Of a stretch of DNA of 64,000 nt, positions 19,157 to 27,497 are shown piece by piece. Each line of letters opens with the position of its first letter. Within the stretch, counting starts at the first letter, position 1. The translations under genes were made by a program, and so were the position numbers. The notes below the pieces were generated by a model. That model saw only the letters and a list, made by a program, of their open reading frames with translations. It searched no databases and was not told where the DNA came from. Source of the stretch: Corynebacterium camporealensis (GTDB lineage Bacteria > Actinomycetota > Actinomycetes > Mycobacteriales > Mycobacteriaceae); contig NZ_CP011311.1 of assembly GCF_000980815.1 (NCBI RefSeq), positions 1,098,571-1,162,570 on the forward strand, written 5' to 3'.

Positions 19157-21028
19157 ATGAGCGCCCCTAATTCCCGCGGTTCTACCGTCGAGCTCGAAGA
19201 AATCCACAGCTTCCTCGAGCAGCACGAGCCCTTTTCGCACCTGCCCGAGCCCGTGTTAAGCACGCTGGTGGCCGAAATGGTCATCCGCTATGTGCGCCGC
19301 GGGGATGTACTTTTCGATGTCGACGACATCAACGACGAGCTGTTCATCATCCGATCCGGCGCCGTCGACGTCTTAAGCCCCGAAGGCACACTGGTCGACC
19401 GCCGTGGCACCGGCTCCACCCTGGGCTATTCCACTCTCGTCGGGCACCACGAGAGTAACTACCGCATGGAGGTCGTCGAGGACAGTCTCGTGCTCGTGCT
19501 TGCCCGCGAGCCTTTCACCCAGGCCTGCGAAGAACACGACGACCTCGCGCGCTTTTTCTCCACCGAGACCCGCCGTACCTCTGCCGCCGTCCGCGAGTTG
19601 GAAGAAGACTCCACCGAGTTACTGCGCAGCCCAGTCGGCGAGATGTCCCTGGCGCCTGCACTGACCATCAGCAGCACCAGCACCATCGCTGAAGCTGCCC
19701 AAGCCATGACGGAGCAGGGAAGGTCTTCCGCGCTCGTGCTTGACGACGACCTCCGCGGCATCGTCACCGACCGCGACCTGCGCGCCCGCGTCCTGGCTGC
19801 CGGCCTCGACCCGCAGTCGCCCGTGACTGAGATTATGACCTCCCAACCGGTCACCGTCGCCCCGCACACCATGGCCATGGAGGTCATGCTGCTGATGACC
19901 GAGCGCGGCTTCCACCACGTGCCAGTAGTCGACGGGGCAGAGGTGCTAGGCATCGTCAGCCAGTCCGATATTGCACGCCTGCTTCACGATGACCCCATCT
20001 TCATCGCCGCCGACCTCCGCTCCAAAAACAGCGTCGAAGACCTGCGCGGCGCCTTCAGCCAAGCCGCCCAGGTGGCCGTGCGCTACATCGACCGCGGTTC
20101 CTCCCCACAGGAGGTCGCCAACATCATCACCATGGTCGCCGACGCGCTGGCACGCCGCCTGTGCACCCTGGCCGAAGAAAAGCTCGGACCGCCGCCCGTG
20201 CCATACGCCTTCGTCGTCGTTGGCTCCCAAGGCCGCCGCGAGATGGGTCTGGCCTCCGACCAGGACAACGCACTTGTGCTGGACGATGCCTACGACGAAA
20301 CCCAGCACGGCGACTATTTCCAGCAACTTAGCGACTTCGTCTGCGTCGGCCTCGACCAGGGCGGCCAGGTACTGTGCCCAGGTGACATGATGGCCTCGAA
20401 CCCCGAATGGCGCATGACCGTGAGCCAATGGGAGGAAACCTTCAGCAACTGGGTTGCCGCCCCACAGCCCGACGCCCTGCTGCACACTCAGGTCTTCTTC
20501 GACCTGCGCACCGTCGCTGGTGAGGCCAGCTTGGGTGACCGCGTGCATCGTCATGCAGTGCGTGCTGCGAAGGCCTCCAACCGCGCCCAAGCCCACATGG
20601 CCAGCCTGGCTGCCCGTCGCGAGCCGCCACTGACCTTCTTCCGCGGCCTGGTGGTTGAGCGCAACGGTGAGCACGTCAATACCCTCAACATAAAGAAGGG
20701 CGGTACTGCGGCCATCGTCCAGATTGCCCGCCTCTACGCCCTGGCCGGCGGCTACACCGACACCGAGTCTGATGCCCGCCTGGCAGAAGCAGCAGGGGAT
20801 ACCTTGAGCAAGCAAGGTGCCGCCGAGCTTGGCGATGCCCACACCTACCTCCGCAGCCTTACCCTTCGCCACCAGGCCAACCAGGTGCGTCAAGGCCTCG
20901 ACCCGGACTATCAGGTCGACCCACGCACGCTCTCGCGCATGGAACGCGAGCACCTACGCGATGCCTTCCGCATCATCAAAGGTATGCAAAGTGCTCTGGC
21001 CACCAAGTACCCGGTCCGCAATATCTAG
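19157..21028 (+). CDS. cNMP-binding/CBS/DUF294 nucleotidyltransferase signalling protein
   Basis: Multidomain cytoplasmic protein of 623 residues. A cyclic-nucleotide-binding-like domain (about residues 15-135; LFIIRSGAVDVLSPEG) is followed by a pair of CBS domains (about 165-285), then a DUF294/GlnD-like nucleotidyltransferase domain with GSQGRREMGLASDQDNALVL near residue 355, and a DUF294 C-terminal helical domain. Known relatives often neighbour acetate/cation symporters and an exonuclease gene; here only the exonuclease follows, 2 nt after the stop. The target of nucleotidylation is unknown. The start at 19157 is 11 nt after the lipoprotein stop. Confidence 0.88.
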   Translation: MSAPNSRGSTVELEEIHSFLEQHEPFSHLPEPVLSTLVAEMVIRYVRRGDVLFDVDDINDELFIIRSGAVDVLSPEGTLVDRRGTGSTLGYSTLVGHHESNYRMEVVEDSLVLVLAREPFTQACEEHDDLARFFSTETRRTSAAVRELEEDSTELLRSPVGEMSLAPALTISSTSTIAEAAQAMTEQGRSSALVLDDDLRGIVTDRDLRARVLAAGLDPQSPVTEIMTSQPVTVAPHTMAMEVMLLMTERGFHHVPVVDGAEVLGIVSQSDIARLLHDDPIFIAADLRSKNSVEDLRGAFSQAAQVAVRYIDRGSSPQEVANIITMVADALARRLCTLAEEKLGPPPVPYAFVVVGSQGRREMGLASDQDNALVLDDAYDETQHGDYFQQLSDFVCVGLDQGGQVLCPGDMMASNPEWRMTVSQWEETFSNWVAAPQPDALLHTQVFFDLRTVAGEASLGDRVHRHAVRAAKASNRAQAHMASLAARREPPLTFFRGLVVERNGEHVNTLNIKKGGTAAIVQIARLYALAGGYTDTESDARLAEAAGDTLSKQGAAELGDAHTYLRSLTLRHQANQVRQGLDPDYQVDPRTLSRMEREHLRDAFRIIKGMQSALATKYPVRNI

Positions 21029-21030
21029 CC

Positions 21031-21639
21031 ATGTTCTTTTCCAAGAAACTGGTCATTGACCAGCCCGCGAAAAACACCCCCGTGGCAGACGTGCCTTTTC
21101 TCGCCGTCGATTTTGAGACCACCGGCACGGACCCGCGCCGCGACCATATCGTGTCCATGGGTTGGATACCGCTGCAAGGCTCCGAGATTCATCTCGGCGG
21201 TGCGGGTTATCACGTCATCAAAGGTGCTGCGGTAGGAGAGTCCGCGCTCATCCACGGCCTGACCGATACCGACGTCGCCAGTGGCGTGAGCCTCGAAGAA
21301 GGCCTCGACGAACTGCTGGCCGCACTGGATGGCCGCATCCTCTTGGCACACTTTGCAGGCTTGGAATTGGGCTTTTTACGCAAAGCTGTCGACGAGGTAC
21401 ACAATAAGAAACTGCAGCTGCGTGCTGTCGATACCTTCGCGTTGGAGCGTCGCCACATGGAACGCATGGGCACCTATCCGCGCGGTGAAGACCTGCGTCT
21501 GCAAAGGGTCTGTGAACGCTATGGCCTGCCCAAACACGGCGCCCACAACGCAGCTGGCGATGCCCTGGCGTGTGCCGAATTATTCCTAGCCCAACAGACC
21601 CGCACCAAGGCCCGTACGCTGGCGGATTTGCTCACCTAG
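21031..21639 (+). CDS. DnaQ-like 3'-5' exonuclease (DEDDh)
   Basis: 202-residue exonuclease-fold protein with the DEDDh motifs: Exo I AVDFETTGTDP near residue 27, Exo II region LLAHFAGLELGFL near residue 107, and Exo III HGAHNAAGDALACAELF near residue 170. It is far shorter than a replicative epsilon subunit with its tail and is paired with the DUF294 gene, a common gene pair in actinobacteria and proteobacteria. It probably degrades nucleic-acid or nucleotide substrates in the same unknown signalling unit. Confidence 0.88.
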   Translation: MFFSKKLVIDQPAKNTPVADVPFLAVDFETTGTDPRRDHIVSMGWIPLQGSEIHLGGAGYHVIKGAAVGESALIHGLTDTDVASGVSLEEGLDELLAALDGRILLAHFAGLELGFLRKAVDEVHNKKLQLRAVDTFALERRHMERMGTYPRGEDLRLQRVCERYGLPKHGAHNAAGDALACAELFLAQQTRTKARTLADLLT

Positions 21640-21704
21640 CGGTGTATGCAGCTGCGCTAATGATGCCAAGGTGGGGTTAACAATGCTGCAAATCTGTCAG
21701 CGGG

Positions 21705-21717
21705 TAGTATGTCCGCT
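21705..21717 (+). promoter_or_regulatory. Leaderless promoter of the FAH-family gene
   Basis: TAGTAT (21705-21710) ends 7 nt before ATG 21718. The box overlaps an upstream in-frame ATG at 21709, which argues that 21718 is the real start. Confidence 0.6.
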
Positions 21718-22515
21718 ATGCGTTTAGGACGAATTGCTCACCCAGAAGGACTGTGTTTTGCGATCATCGAGGGCGAACCTGGATCGCTAGTTGCCAAGGA
21801 GATTGCTGGCACCCCATTTACTCCGCCGGAGCCCACCGGCCGTGAGTTTGAAGAGGGCCAGTTCCGCCTCCTCGCACCGACTCTGCCCACCAAGGTTGTG
21901 GCTCTTGGCCGTAACTACGCCGACCACGTTGCGGAGGTCTTCAAGGAATCCGCTGAGCACCTGCCGCCGACCATCTTCATTAAGCCGTCCACCTCCGTTA
22001 TCGGCCCGGACGCCCCGATTAAGATTCCGGACTTCGCCACCAACGTTGAGTTCGAAGGCGAGCTGGCCGTGGTCATTTCCAAGCCGTCGAAGAACATCCA
22101 GCCGGAGAACTGGAAGGATCACGTTCTCGGCTTTACCATTTGCAACGACGTCTCTTCCCGTGACCTGCAGTTCCAGGACGGCCAGTGGGCCCGCGCGAAG
22201 GGCATCGATACCTTCTGCCCGCTGGGTCCGTGGATCGACACTGACCTGGACAAGCTGAACCTGGATGACCAGAAGATCAACGCCTACCTCACTCACGATG
22301 GCAAGCGTGAGCAGAAGCAGGATTCCAACACCGATCAGATGATCGTCAAGATGGGCGGCATCTTGGCTGAAATCTCGGCTTCCTACACTCTGCTGCCTGG
22401 CGATGTCGTCACCACCGGCTCCCCAGCCGGCACCGCACCGATGGTTCCTGGCGACCACATCGAAATCGAAATCCCAGGCATCGGCTCGCTGAACAACCCC
22501 ATCGAGCGCGCCTAA
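21718..22515 (+). CDS. Fumarylacetoacetate hydrolase family protein
   Basis: 265-residue FAH-superfamily enzyme: the N-terminal cap is followed by the core motif VVALGRNYADHVAE, the metal-binding glutamates in NVEFEGELAVVISK, and GFTICNDVSSRDLQ plus DVVTTGSPAGTAPM near the C-terminus. Such proteins act as 2-hydroxyhepta-2,4-dienedioate isomerases, acylpyruvases or oxaloacetate decarboxylases; the sequence does not decide which. It does not belong to a visible aromatic-degradation operon. It neighbours gltX in other corynebacteria as I remember. ATG 21718 is supported by the leaderless -10 box. Confidence 0.88.
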   Translation: MRLGRIAHPEGLCFAIIEGEPGSLVAKEIAGTPFTPPEPTGREFEEGQFRLLAPTLPTKVVALGRNYADHVAEVFKESAEHLPPTIFIKPSTSVIGPDAPIKIPDFATNVEFEGELAVVISKPSKNIQPENWKDHVLGFTICNDVSSRDLQFQDGQWARAKGIDTFCPLGPWIDTDLDKLNLDDQKINAYLTHDGKREQKQDSNTDQMIVKMGGILAEISASYTLLPGDVVTTGSPAGTAPMVPGDHIEIEIPGIGSLNNPIERA

Positions 22516-22533
22516 CTCTTCGCCGCCAAACAT

Positions 22534-22566
22534 CGCCCCACGCACCCCGCGGGGCGTTTCTAGTTT
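22534..22566. terminator. Probable bidirectional terminator
   Basis: The inverted repeat CGCCCC (22534-22539) and GGGGCG (22551-22556) lies between two convergent genes and is followed by T-rich sequence on the + strand. Confidence 0.5.
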
Positions 22567-22593
22567 TTGCTTCCTGACCCCACGCTGAACCTG

Positions 22594-23697
22594 TCAAAGG
22601 TTCAGCGCTCGGAGCATGGTCCGCAACTTCGCCGTCGTCTCTGCCAACTCCGCGCTCGGGTCGGAGTCGATTACGATGCCGCCGCCGGCCCACGCGCGTG
22701 CCGATAGGCCATCGCCGCTGACTTCCGCACAGCGAATTGCGACCATGTACTCGCCGTCTCCGGTGGCGTCGCACCAGCCAACGGCTCCGGAGTAGAAGCC
22801 GCGGTCGGTTTCGGCGGTCTCGATGAGGGCGCGGGCGGCATCGGTAGGCGTGCCGCAGATAGCGGGTGTCGGATGCACCGCCAGCGCCAGCTCCAGCGCG
22901 GTCAAGTCAGAATCCTTGAGAGTGCCGACAATCGGGGTGCCGAGGTGCCACATCTCGTTCGTGCTTACCAACTGCGGGCGTTCCGGCACATCGAGGCGCT
23001 CGCACAGTGGTTCCAACGCCTGCCGCAGGTGATCGACGACGAAGGCGTGCTCCTGCATATCCTTCGTCGAGTGCAGCAAGTCCTGGCCGGCGATCTGGTC
23101 GTGGGCAGCATTTGCCTGACGAGGTGCCGAACCAGCCAGCGGAAAAGCTGACACAGTCGAGCCTTGACGCTTGACTAGCACCTCCGGCGAAGAACCCACC
23201 AGCATCGAACCGGGACGCCCCGCAGGGCTCAAATCGGCAATGAAGCCGTCGCGGTTGGCCGACAAATCAATCAAACGCGCTGCCACCAAACGTGGGTCGA
23301 CAGGCGCGAAGAACTCAATGTCCACCGCACGAGCCAGGACAACCTTGCTGAGCTTCGAGTTATCAATCGTGGCGATGGCCGCCTCAATGCGGCGCAGATG
23401 CTCTTCTGGCTCCGGATCAAAGCCAGTGATGCGCGCATTCAGCGTGCCATTGCGGTAGTAGGCGGGAGGCTCTAGCGGTCCGTCCTCGCGAATGATGCTG
23501 CGCGGAACCGTCAGGGCAGCGGGGGTGTCCGCATCGAAAGGAATGGCACCGACCACCATCTCAGCTTCGCCGCCCCGCAGCGCATCGATGGCAGCGTCGG
23601 CGTTGTCGAAGGTGCGCAACGCTCCCTGAGTGCGCACAGAACCGTTTGCTCGAGAGAGCAAAAAGTCTGGCGCGGTGGAAGGTCGGGTTTCATGCAT
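22594..23697 (-). CDS. Isochorismate synthase
   Basis: Chorismate-binding enzyme converting chorismate to isochorismate, the entry to menaquinone or to catecholate siderophores. The 367-residue product (starting MHETRPSTAP) shows the family C-terminus: LSKVVLARAVDIEF, the catalytic region HAFVVDHLRQALEPLCERL, VHPTPAICGTPTDAARALI, RGFYSGAVGW and RAWAGGGIVIDSDP. The MenF/EntC/DhbC choice cannot be settled; with no siderophore genes nearby, menaquinone is the simpler reading. The start ATG 23697 has a TAAGGT -10 box (23711-23706 on the minus strand) 8 nt upstream, suggesting a leaderless message. Confidence 0.9.
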   Translation of the reverse strand: MHETRPSTAPDFLLSRANGSVRTQGALRTFDNADAAIDALRGGEAEMVVGAIPFDADTPAALTVPRSIIREDGPLEPPAYYRNGTLNARITGFDPEPEEHLRRIEAAIATIDNSKLSKVVLARAVDIEFFAPVDPRLVAARLIDLSANRDGFIADLSPAGRPGSMLVGSSPEVLVKRQGSTVSAFPLAGSAPRQANAAHDQIAGQDLLHSTKDMQEHAFVVDHLRQALEPLCERLDVPERPQLVSTNEMWHLGTPIVGTLKDSDLTALELALAVHPTPAICGTPTDAARALIETAETDRGFYSGAVGWCDATGDGEYMVAIRCAEVSGDGLSARAWAGGGIVIDSDPSAELAETTAKLRTMLRALNL

Positions 23698-23773
23698 AAG
23701 CAAACACCTTAGTTGTTAAGGCGTTTTCGTCAGAATCGCGTGTGTTACCTGTTATCTGAGTGAATTATGTGAC

Positions 23774-23786
23774 TAGTGTGTTTCCT
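23774..23786 (+). promoter_or_regulatory. Leaderless promoter of the interrupted esterase gene
   Basis: TAGTGT (23774-23779) ends 7 nt before the in-frame GTG at 23787, 21 nt before the ATG that opens the obvious signal peptide. Confidence 0.5.
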
Positions 23787-24803
23787 GTGAAATTACTCAG
23801 TGCTGCTATGAAACGTTCCCTATCCGCTCTCGCAGCTGGTCTTATCCTTAGCGCGGGCATCGCTGCCCCTGCGGCCGCGCAAGAAGCTCCACCTGCACCG
23901 CCTGCCGATGGCTCCCACCTCGTGCCCGAAGGCGCCCACGAGTCCACCCCGGAAGGCGCCCCGGCACCGGAAACCGACCCGGAAATGCATCCGGAACCGG
24001 AACCGCAGGTCGACGAGACCATTAACCCGAACCCGCCCGTGGGCAACGGTCAGACCGTGAATGTCCAATGGGAGCACGAGGGCAAGATGCGTCGTTACCT
24101 CATGCGCGTGCCGGACAACTACAACCCGCAGCACCCCGCACCGATTCTCTTCGGCTTCGGCGGCTGGCAGGATAGCCCCGAGAACTTCTCTTCCTATGCT
24201 CGCATGTGGACGACGAATGCGCATCGCGACGCCATTATTATTTACCCCGAAGGCTACGAGCGCGCCTGGGAAGCAGCACCTTATGCCAAGACCGGCCCGG
24301 GTGAGGACATCCGCTTTATCAAGCGCATTATCGATGCCGTCGATGCCGACTACCACATCGACCGCAACCGCATTTACGCCATGGGCATCTCCAACGGTGG
24401 CGGCTTTACTTCCGTGTTGGGCTGCCACGCCTAAGACACCTTTGCCGCGGTAGCGATGGTCTCTGCGGCCTTCTACAAGCCGGTCGAAAACGGCTGCGGC
24501 GACAAGCCTATTGCCACCTTCATCATGCACGGCGTCAACGACGAGATGATGATGTACGAAGGCGGCACCCGCCACAAGGCGGAGTTCCTGCCCGTGCGCA
24601 CCGTGCTGGGCGGCTACCTTAACCGCAACAAGTGCGACATGAGCTTCCGCGCCGAGCCGGCCCCGGGTGGCTCCGAGCGTCTGCACTTCAACAACTGCCA
24701 GCGCGAAACCCAGCTGCTGAAGGTTCCAGACATCCACACCTGGTTCTGGGCACCCGATGCCGCCAACGAGGTCTGGGACTTCCTGTCCCGCCAGAACAAG
24801 TAA
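23787..24803 (+). pseudogene. Secreted PHB-depolymerase/LpqC-like esterase interrupted by an in-frame stop
   Basis: Secreted alpha/beta-hydrolase of the polyhydroxybutyrate-depolymerase/LpqC/feruloyl-esterase type. It has a signal peptide (MKRSLSALAAGLILSAG ... APAAAQ), a Pro/Glu-rich linker, then RRYLMRVPDNYNPQHPAPIL, the oxyanion region FGFGGWQDSPENF, and the nucleophile elbow GISNGGGF. A TAA at 24432-24434 interrupts the frame right after VLGCHA. The same frame then continues with DTFAAVAMVSAAFYKP, the acid/His region TFIMHGVNDEMM, and a normal C-terminus with IHTWFWAPDAANEVW. No frameshift is involved. Codon use is coherent on both sides, so this is a recent nonsense mutation or a sequencing error. 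The product would lack its catalytic acid and histidine unless the stop is read through. Confidence 0.85.
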
Positions 24804-24837
24804 CCCGCCTGGTGATCCGCGAGCGCGCGTGCTGAAC

Positions 24838-24850
24838 TACCATGAAGTCC
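24838..24850 (+). promoter_or_regulatory. Leaderless promoter of gltX
   Basis: TACCAT (24838-24843) followed by 7 nt to ATG 24851. The box includes the alternative ATG at 24842, making 24851 the likelier start. Confidence 0.6.
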
Positions 24851-26338
24851 ATGACTTCAAGCACCCGCGTACGTTTTTGTCCGTCGCCGACCGGCACCCC
24901 GCACGTCGGCATGGTTCGCACCGCGTTGTTTAACTGGGCCTACGCCCGACACACCGGTGGCAAGCTGATATTCCGCATCGAAGATACCGACGCCCAGCGT
25001 GACTCCGAGGAGTCTTACCAGGCGATCATCGACTCCCTGGACTGGCTGGGCCTCGGCTGGGATGAGGGCGTAAACGTCGGCGGCCCGCACGAGCCTTACC
25101 GTCAGTCCCAGCGCATGGACATCTACGCCGATGTCCTGGAAAAGCTCAAGGAAGCCGGTCTGGTCTACCCGGCTTACTCCACCGCGCAGGAGGTCGAGGA
25201 GCGCCACAAGGCAGCTGGCCGCGACCCGAAGCTGGGCTACGACAACTACGACCGCGAGCTCACCGATGACCAAATCGCCGTTTTCGAGGCCGAGGGCCGC
25301 AAACCGGTCTGGCGTCTGCGCATGCCGGAAAAGGACTGGACCTGGACCGACCTGGTCCGCGGCGAAATGACTTTCAAGGCCGAGACTCAGCCGGACTACG
25401 TCGTCGCCCGTTCCAACGGTGCACCGCTCTACACGCTGGTCAACCCGGTCGACGACGCCCTTATGGGCATCACCCACGTCCTGCGCGGCGAGGACCTGCT
25501 GTCCTCGACCCCGCGTCAGCTCGCGCTTTACGATGCCCTGCAGCAAATCGGCATCACCGACTTCACCCCGCAGTTCGGTCACCTGCCTTTCGTAATGGGC
25601 GAGGGCAACAAGAAGCTGTCCAAGCGTGACCCGCAGTCCAACCTGTTCAACCACCGCGACAAGGGCATCATCCCCGAGGGCATGCTCAACTACCTGTCGC
25701 TGCTGGGCTGGTCCCTGTCTGCTGACCAGGACATCTTCTCCGTCGACGAGCTCATCGAGAACTTCGACGTTAAGGACGTACTCGGCAACCCGGCTCGTTT
25801 CGACCAGAAGAAGCTCGAAGCCATCAATGCTGACCACATCCGTCTGCTGGAGCCAGAAGAGTTCGCGTTCCGTCTGCGCAACTACCTGACCGAATACACC
25901 GACTTCCCGGCTGACTACGAACCGGAGAAGTTCGCGTTTGCGGCAGACTTGGTCCAGACCCGCATCAAGACGCTTTCCGATGCCTACGACCTCATGAGCT
26001 TCCTCGTCACCCCAGATAACGAACTGGAACTGGAAGAAAAGCCAGCGCGCAAGAACCTCAAGGAAGAGGCGATCCAGCCGCTGGAGGAGGGCATCAAGGC
26101 CCTGGAAGCTGTCGATGAGTGGAAGACTGACAACATCGAAGCAGCCCTGTCCAAGGCCCTCATCGAGGACCTCGAGTTGAAGCCGCGCAAGGCCTACGGC
26201 GCATTGCGCGTGGGTATCTCCGGCAAGCAGGTATCCCCGCCGCTGTTTGAGTCCATGGAGCTGCTGGGCAAGGAATCCACCCTTAACCGTCTGCGCGCCG
26301 CCCGCGAGCAGACCCCGTGGCAAACTGACAACGCCTAA
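24851..26338 (+). CDS. gltX: Glutamyl-tRNA synthetase
   Basis: Class I aminoacyl-tRNA synthetase, 495 residues. The HIGH-type motif is [10 protein letters not shown] near residue 11 and the KMSKS-type motif is KKLSKRD near residue 255. The anticodon-binding C-terminal domain contains [19 protein letters not shown]. Actinobacteria generally lack glutaminyl-tRNA synthetase, so this enzyme is expected to be non-discriminating and to charge both tRNA-Glu and tRNA-Gln, with GatCAB correcting the latter. Consistent with that, tRNA-Gln and tRNA-Glu genes follow directly downstream. A hairpin follows at 26374. Confidence 0.97.
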   Translation: MTSSTRVRFCPSPTGTPHVGMVRTALFNWAYARHTGGKLIFRIEDTDAQRDSEESYQAIIDSLDWLGLGWDEGVNVGGPHEPYRQSQRMDIYADVLEKLKEAGLVYPAYSTAQEVEERHKAAGRDPKLGYDNYDRELTDDQIAVFEAEGRKPVWRLRMPEKDWTWTDLVRGEMTFKAETQPDYVVARSNGAPLYTLVNPVDDALMGITHVLRGEDLLSSTPRQLALYDALQQIGITDFTPQFGHLPFVMGEGNKKLSKRDPQSNLFNHRDKGIIPEGMLNYLSLLGWSLSADQDIFSVDELIENFDVKDVLGNPARFDQKKLEAINADHIRLLEPEEFAFRLRNYLTEYTDFPADYEPEKFAFAADLVQTRIKTLSDAYDLMSFLVTPDNELELEEKPARKNLKEEAIQPLEEGIKALEAVDEWKTDNIEAALSKALIEDLELKPRKAYGALRVGISGKQVSPPLFESMELLGKESTLNRLRAAREQTPWQTDNA

Positions 26339-26373
26339 AAGCCACGCGCTCTAGCGCGAGACAACCCGGCAGG

Positions 26374-26411
26374 AAAGCGGTCGAAGTACATCCGTGTAGT
26401 TCGACCGCTTT
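26374..26411 (+). terminator. Hairpin after gltX
   Basis: 12-bp inverted repeat (26374-26385 with 26400-26411, AAAGCGGTCGAA and its complement) with a 14-nt loop. There is only a short T tract, so efficiency is uncertain. Confidence 0.55.
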
Positions 26412-26565
26412 ATCACTGTCTAAAACCACCACTAAAACTCACTAAAAATATGAGATAACCTCGCGATTTGCTTGGTTTAAGGGTAGGTGGTTATAGTTAT
26501 AAACCGTTGCAGCGAGCAAGGGAGCAAGCGCGAACAGCGTGAAGCAAAATTGCAGCTAGCGATGA

Positions 26566-26637
26566 TGGCCTATGGTGTAATTGGCAACACAACGGTTTCT
26601 GGTACCGTCATTCTAGGTTCGAGTCCTGGTAGGCCAG
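26566..26637 (+). tRNA. tRNA-Gln (anticodon CTG)
   Basis: 72-nt cloverleaf: acceptor TGGCCTA (26566-26572) with TAGGCCA (26630-26636), anticodon stem ACGGT/ACCGT around loop TTCTGGT (anticodon CTG), and T arm CTAGG-TTCGAGT-CCTGG. Discriminator G at 26637, followed by CA; a complete CCA is not encoded. Confidence 0.93.
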
Positions 26638-26676
26638 CAGTGATAACTGCTAGTAAAGCAGAAGTCACAGTTCTAT

Positions 26677-26749
26677 GCCCCGTTCGTCTAGCGGCCTAGG
26701 ACGCCGGCCTCTCACGCCGGTAACACGGGTTCAAATCCCGTACGGGGTA
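26677..26749 (+). tRNA. tRNA-Glu (anticodon CTC), copy 1
   Basis: 73-nt cloverleaf: acceptor GCCCCGT with ACGGGGT (first pair G-U), anticodon stem CCGGC/GCCGG around CTCTCAC (anticodon CTC), and T arm CGGGT-TCAAATC-CCG. It is identical over its whole length to 27321-27393. Confidence 0.95.
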
Positions 26750-26756
26750 CAAAATT

Positions 26757-26779
26757 CCTCCGCAACGCGGAGGGTTTTT
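26757..26779 (+). terminator. Terminator after tRNA-Gln/tRNA-Glu
   Basis: Stem CCTCCGC (26757-26763) with GCGGAGG (26767-26773), 3-nt loop and a T5 tract. Confidence 0.88.
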
Positions 26780-27320
26780 CATTGCGTCTGCCGTTTCGGC
26801 AGGCGCAATTTTGCGTTCACTGGTCTTATTTCCACCCCTCACCGGTTCGACATTGTTCCTGAACCGAAGCATTCGGTTCATATGACCAGGGGAGTGACCA
26901 CTACTAGATTGGCCAAGGTGCTTCCAGTGTGTATGTTCCGGGCCTACACTGCAGGTAACACCTCATAGTCAGCAGACAGGAGATTAGATGAACGCAAGTC
27001 CAAAGTATCTTCCCGCATCCTGTAGCTCTAGGCCCGCATAGCATTAATCCTGACTTCCCAAGACCAACTTTTGAGCGAAGCAAAGGAGCCTGAAGCGGAT
27101 GCAGATGGATGCACAGCGATATCCGGGCACCATGAATCTCTAGGACCTTGCTATCTACAGATTGCTCGCGGAATAACCACTGATTCGATCCGCACCCACA
27201 CCTTCAGAGACATGGTGACCGGATTTTTATGCTCAAAAACCCCTGAAAATTAGCTGTGTAGTGCGGATTTGTAGAATTATCTGCACGTAGTTTAGGCTTA
27301 ACGAGTCCGCAACGGAACGC
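26780..27320. other. Gene-poor region between the two tRNA-Glu copies
   Basis: No recognisable gene. It contains alternating inverted copies of CGGTTC/GAACCG (26843-26848, 26861-26866, 26874-26879). The last two form an 8-bp palindrome, TGAACCGA-AGCAT-TCGGTTCA (26860-26880). A promoter-like TACACT and a ribosome-site-like GGAG lie before a 17-codon frame (26988-27041, MNASPKYLPASCSSRPA). A 60-codon open frame at 27071-27253 has no recognised relatives or good start context. The stretch looks like decayed sequence. Confidence 0.4.
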
Positions 27321-27393
27321 GCCCCGTTCGTCTAGCGGCCTAGGACGCCGGCCTCTCACGCCGGTAACACGGGTTCAAATCCCGTACGGGGTA
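27321..27393 (+). tRNA. tRNA-Glu (anticodon CTC), copy 2
   Basis: Identical in all 73 positions to 26677-26749. The sequences diverge immediately before the acceptor stem and within about 4 nt after the discriminator, so only the gene itself is duplicated. Confidence 0.95.
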
Positions 27394-27400
27394 CAACGAT

Positions 27401-27431
27401 AAGACCAAGCTTTAAAGCTTGGTCTTTTTCT
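27401..27431 (+). terminator. Terminator after second tRNA-Glu
   Basis: Strong palindrome AAGACCAAGCTT-TAAAGCTTGGTCTT followed by T tracts. Confidence 0.9.
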
Positions 27432-27497
27432 TTTCCAGGCAGCCCTAGCTAACCCGGGTACTTCCGGGCGGCTGGGTTGTTTCGCTCCAAGAGCTCG

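Noticed and set aside
22594..22774. Minus-strand frame running from the FAH gene into the isochorismate synthase 3' end (22409-22774)
   Set aside because: Arg-rich product overlapping two well-supported genes.
24857..26323. 488-codon minus-strand open frame opposite gltX
   Set aside because: It covers gltX almost exactly, has no motifs, and gltX is certain.
26487..26968. Open frames reading through tRNA-Gln and tRNA-Glu (26487-26699, 26675-26968)
   Set aside because: They are translations of tRNA sequence and have no support.
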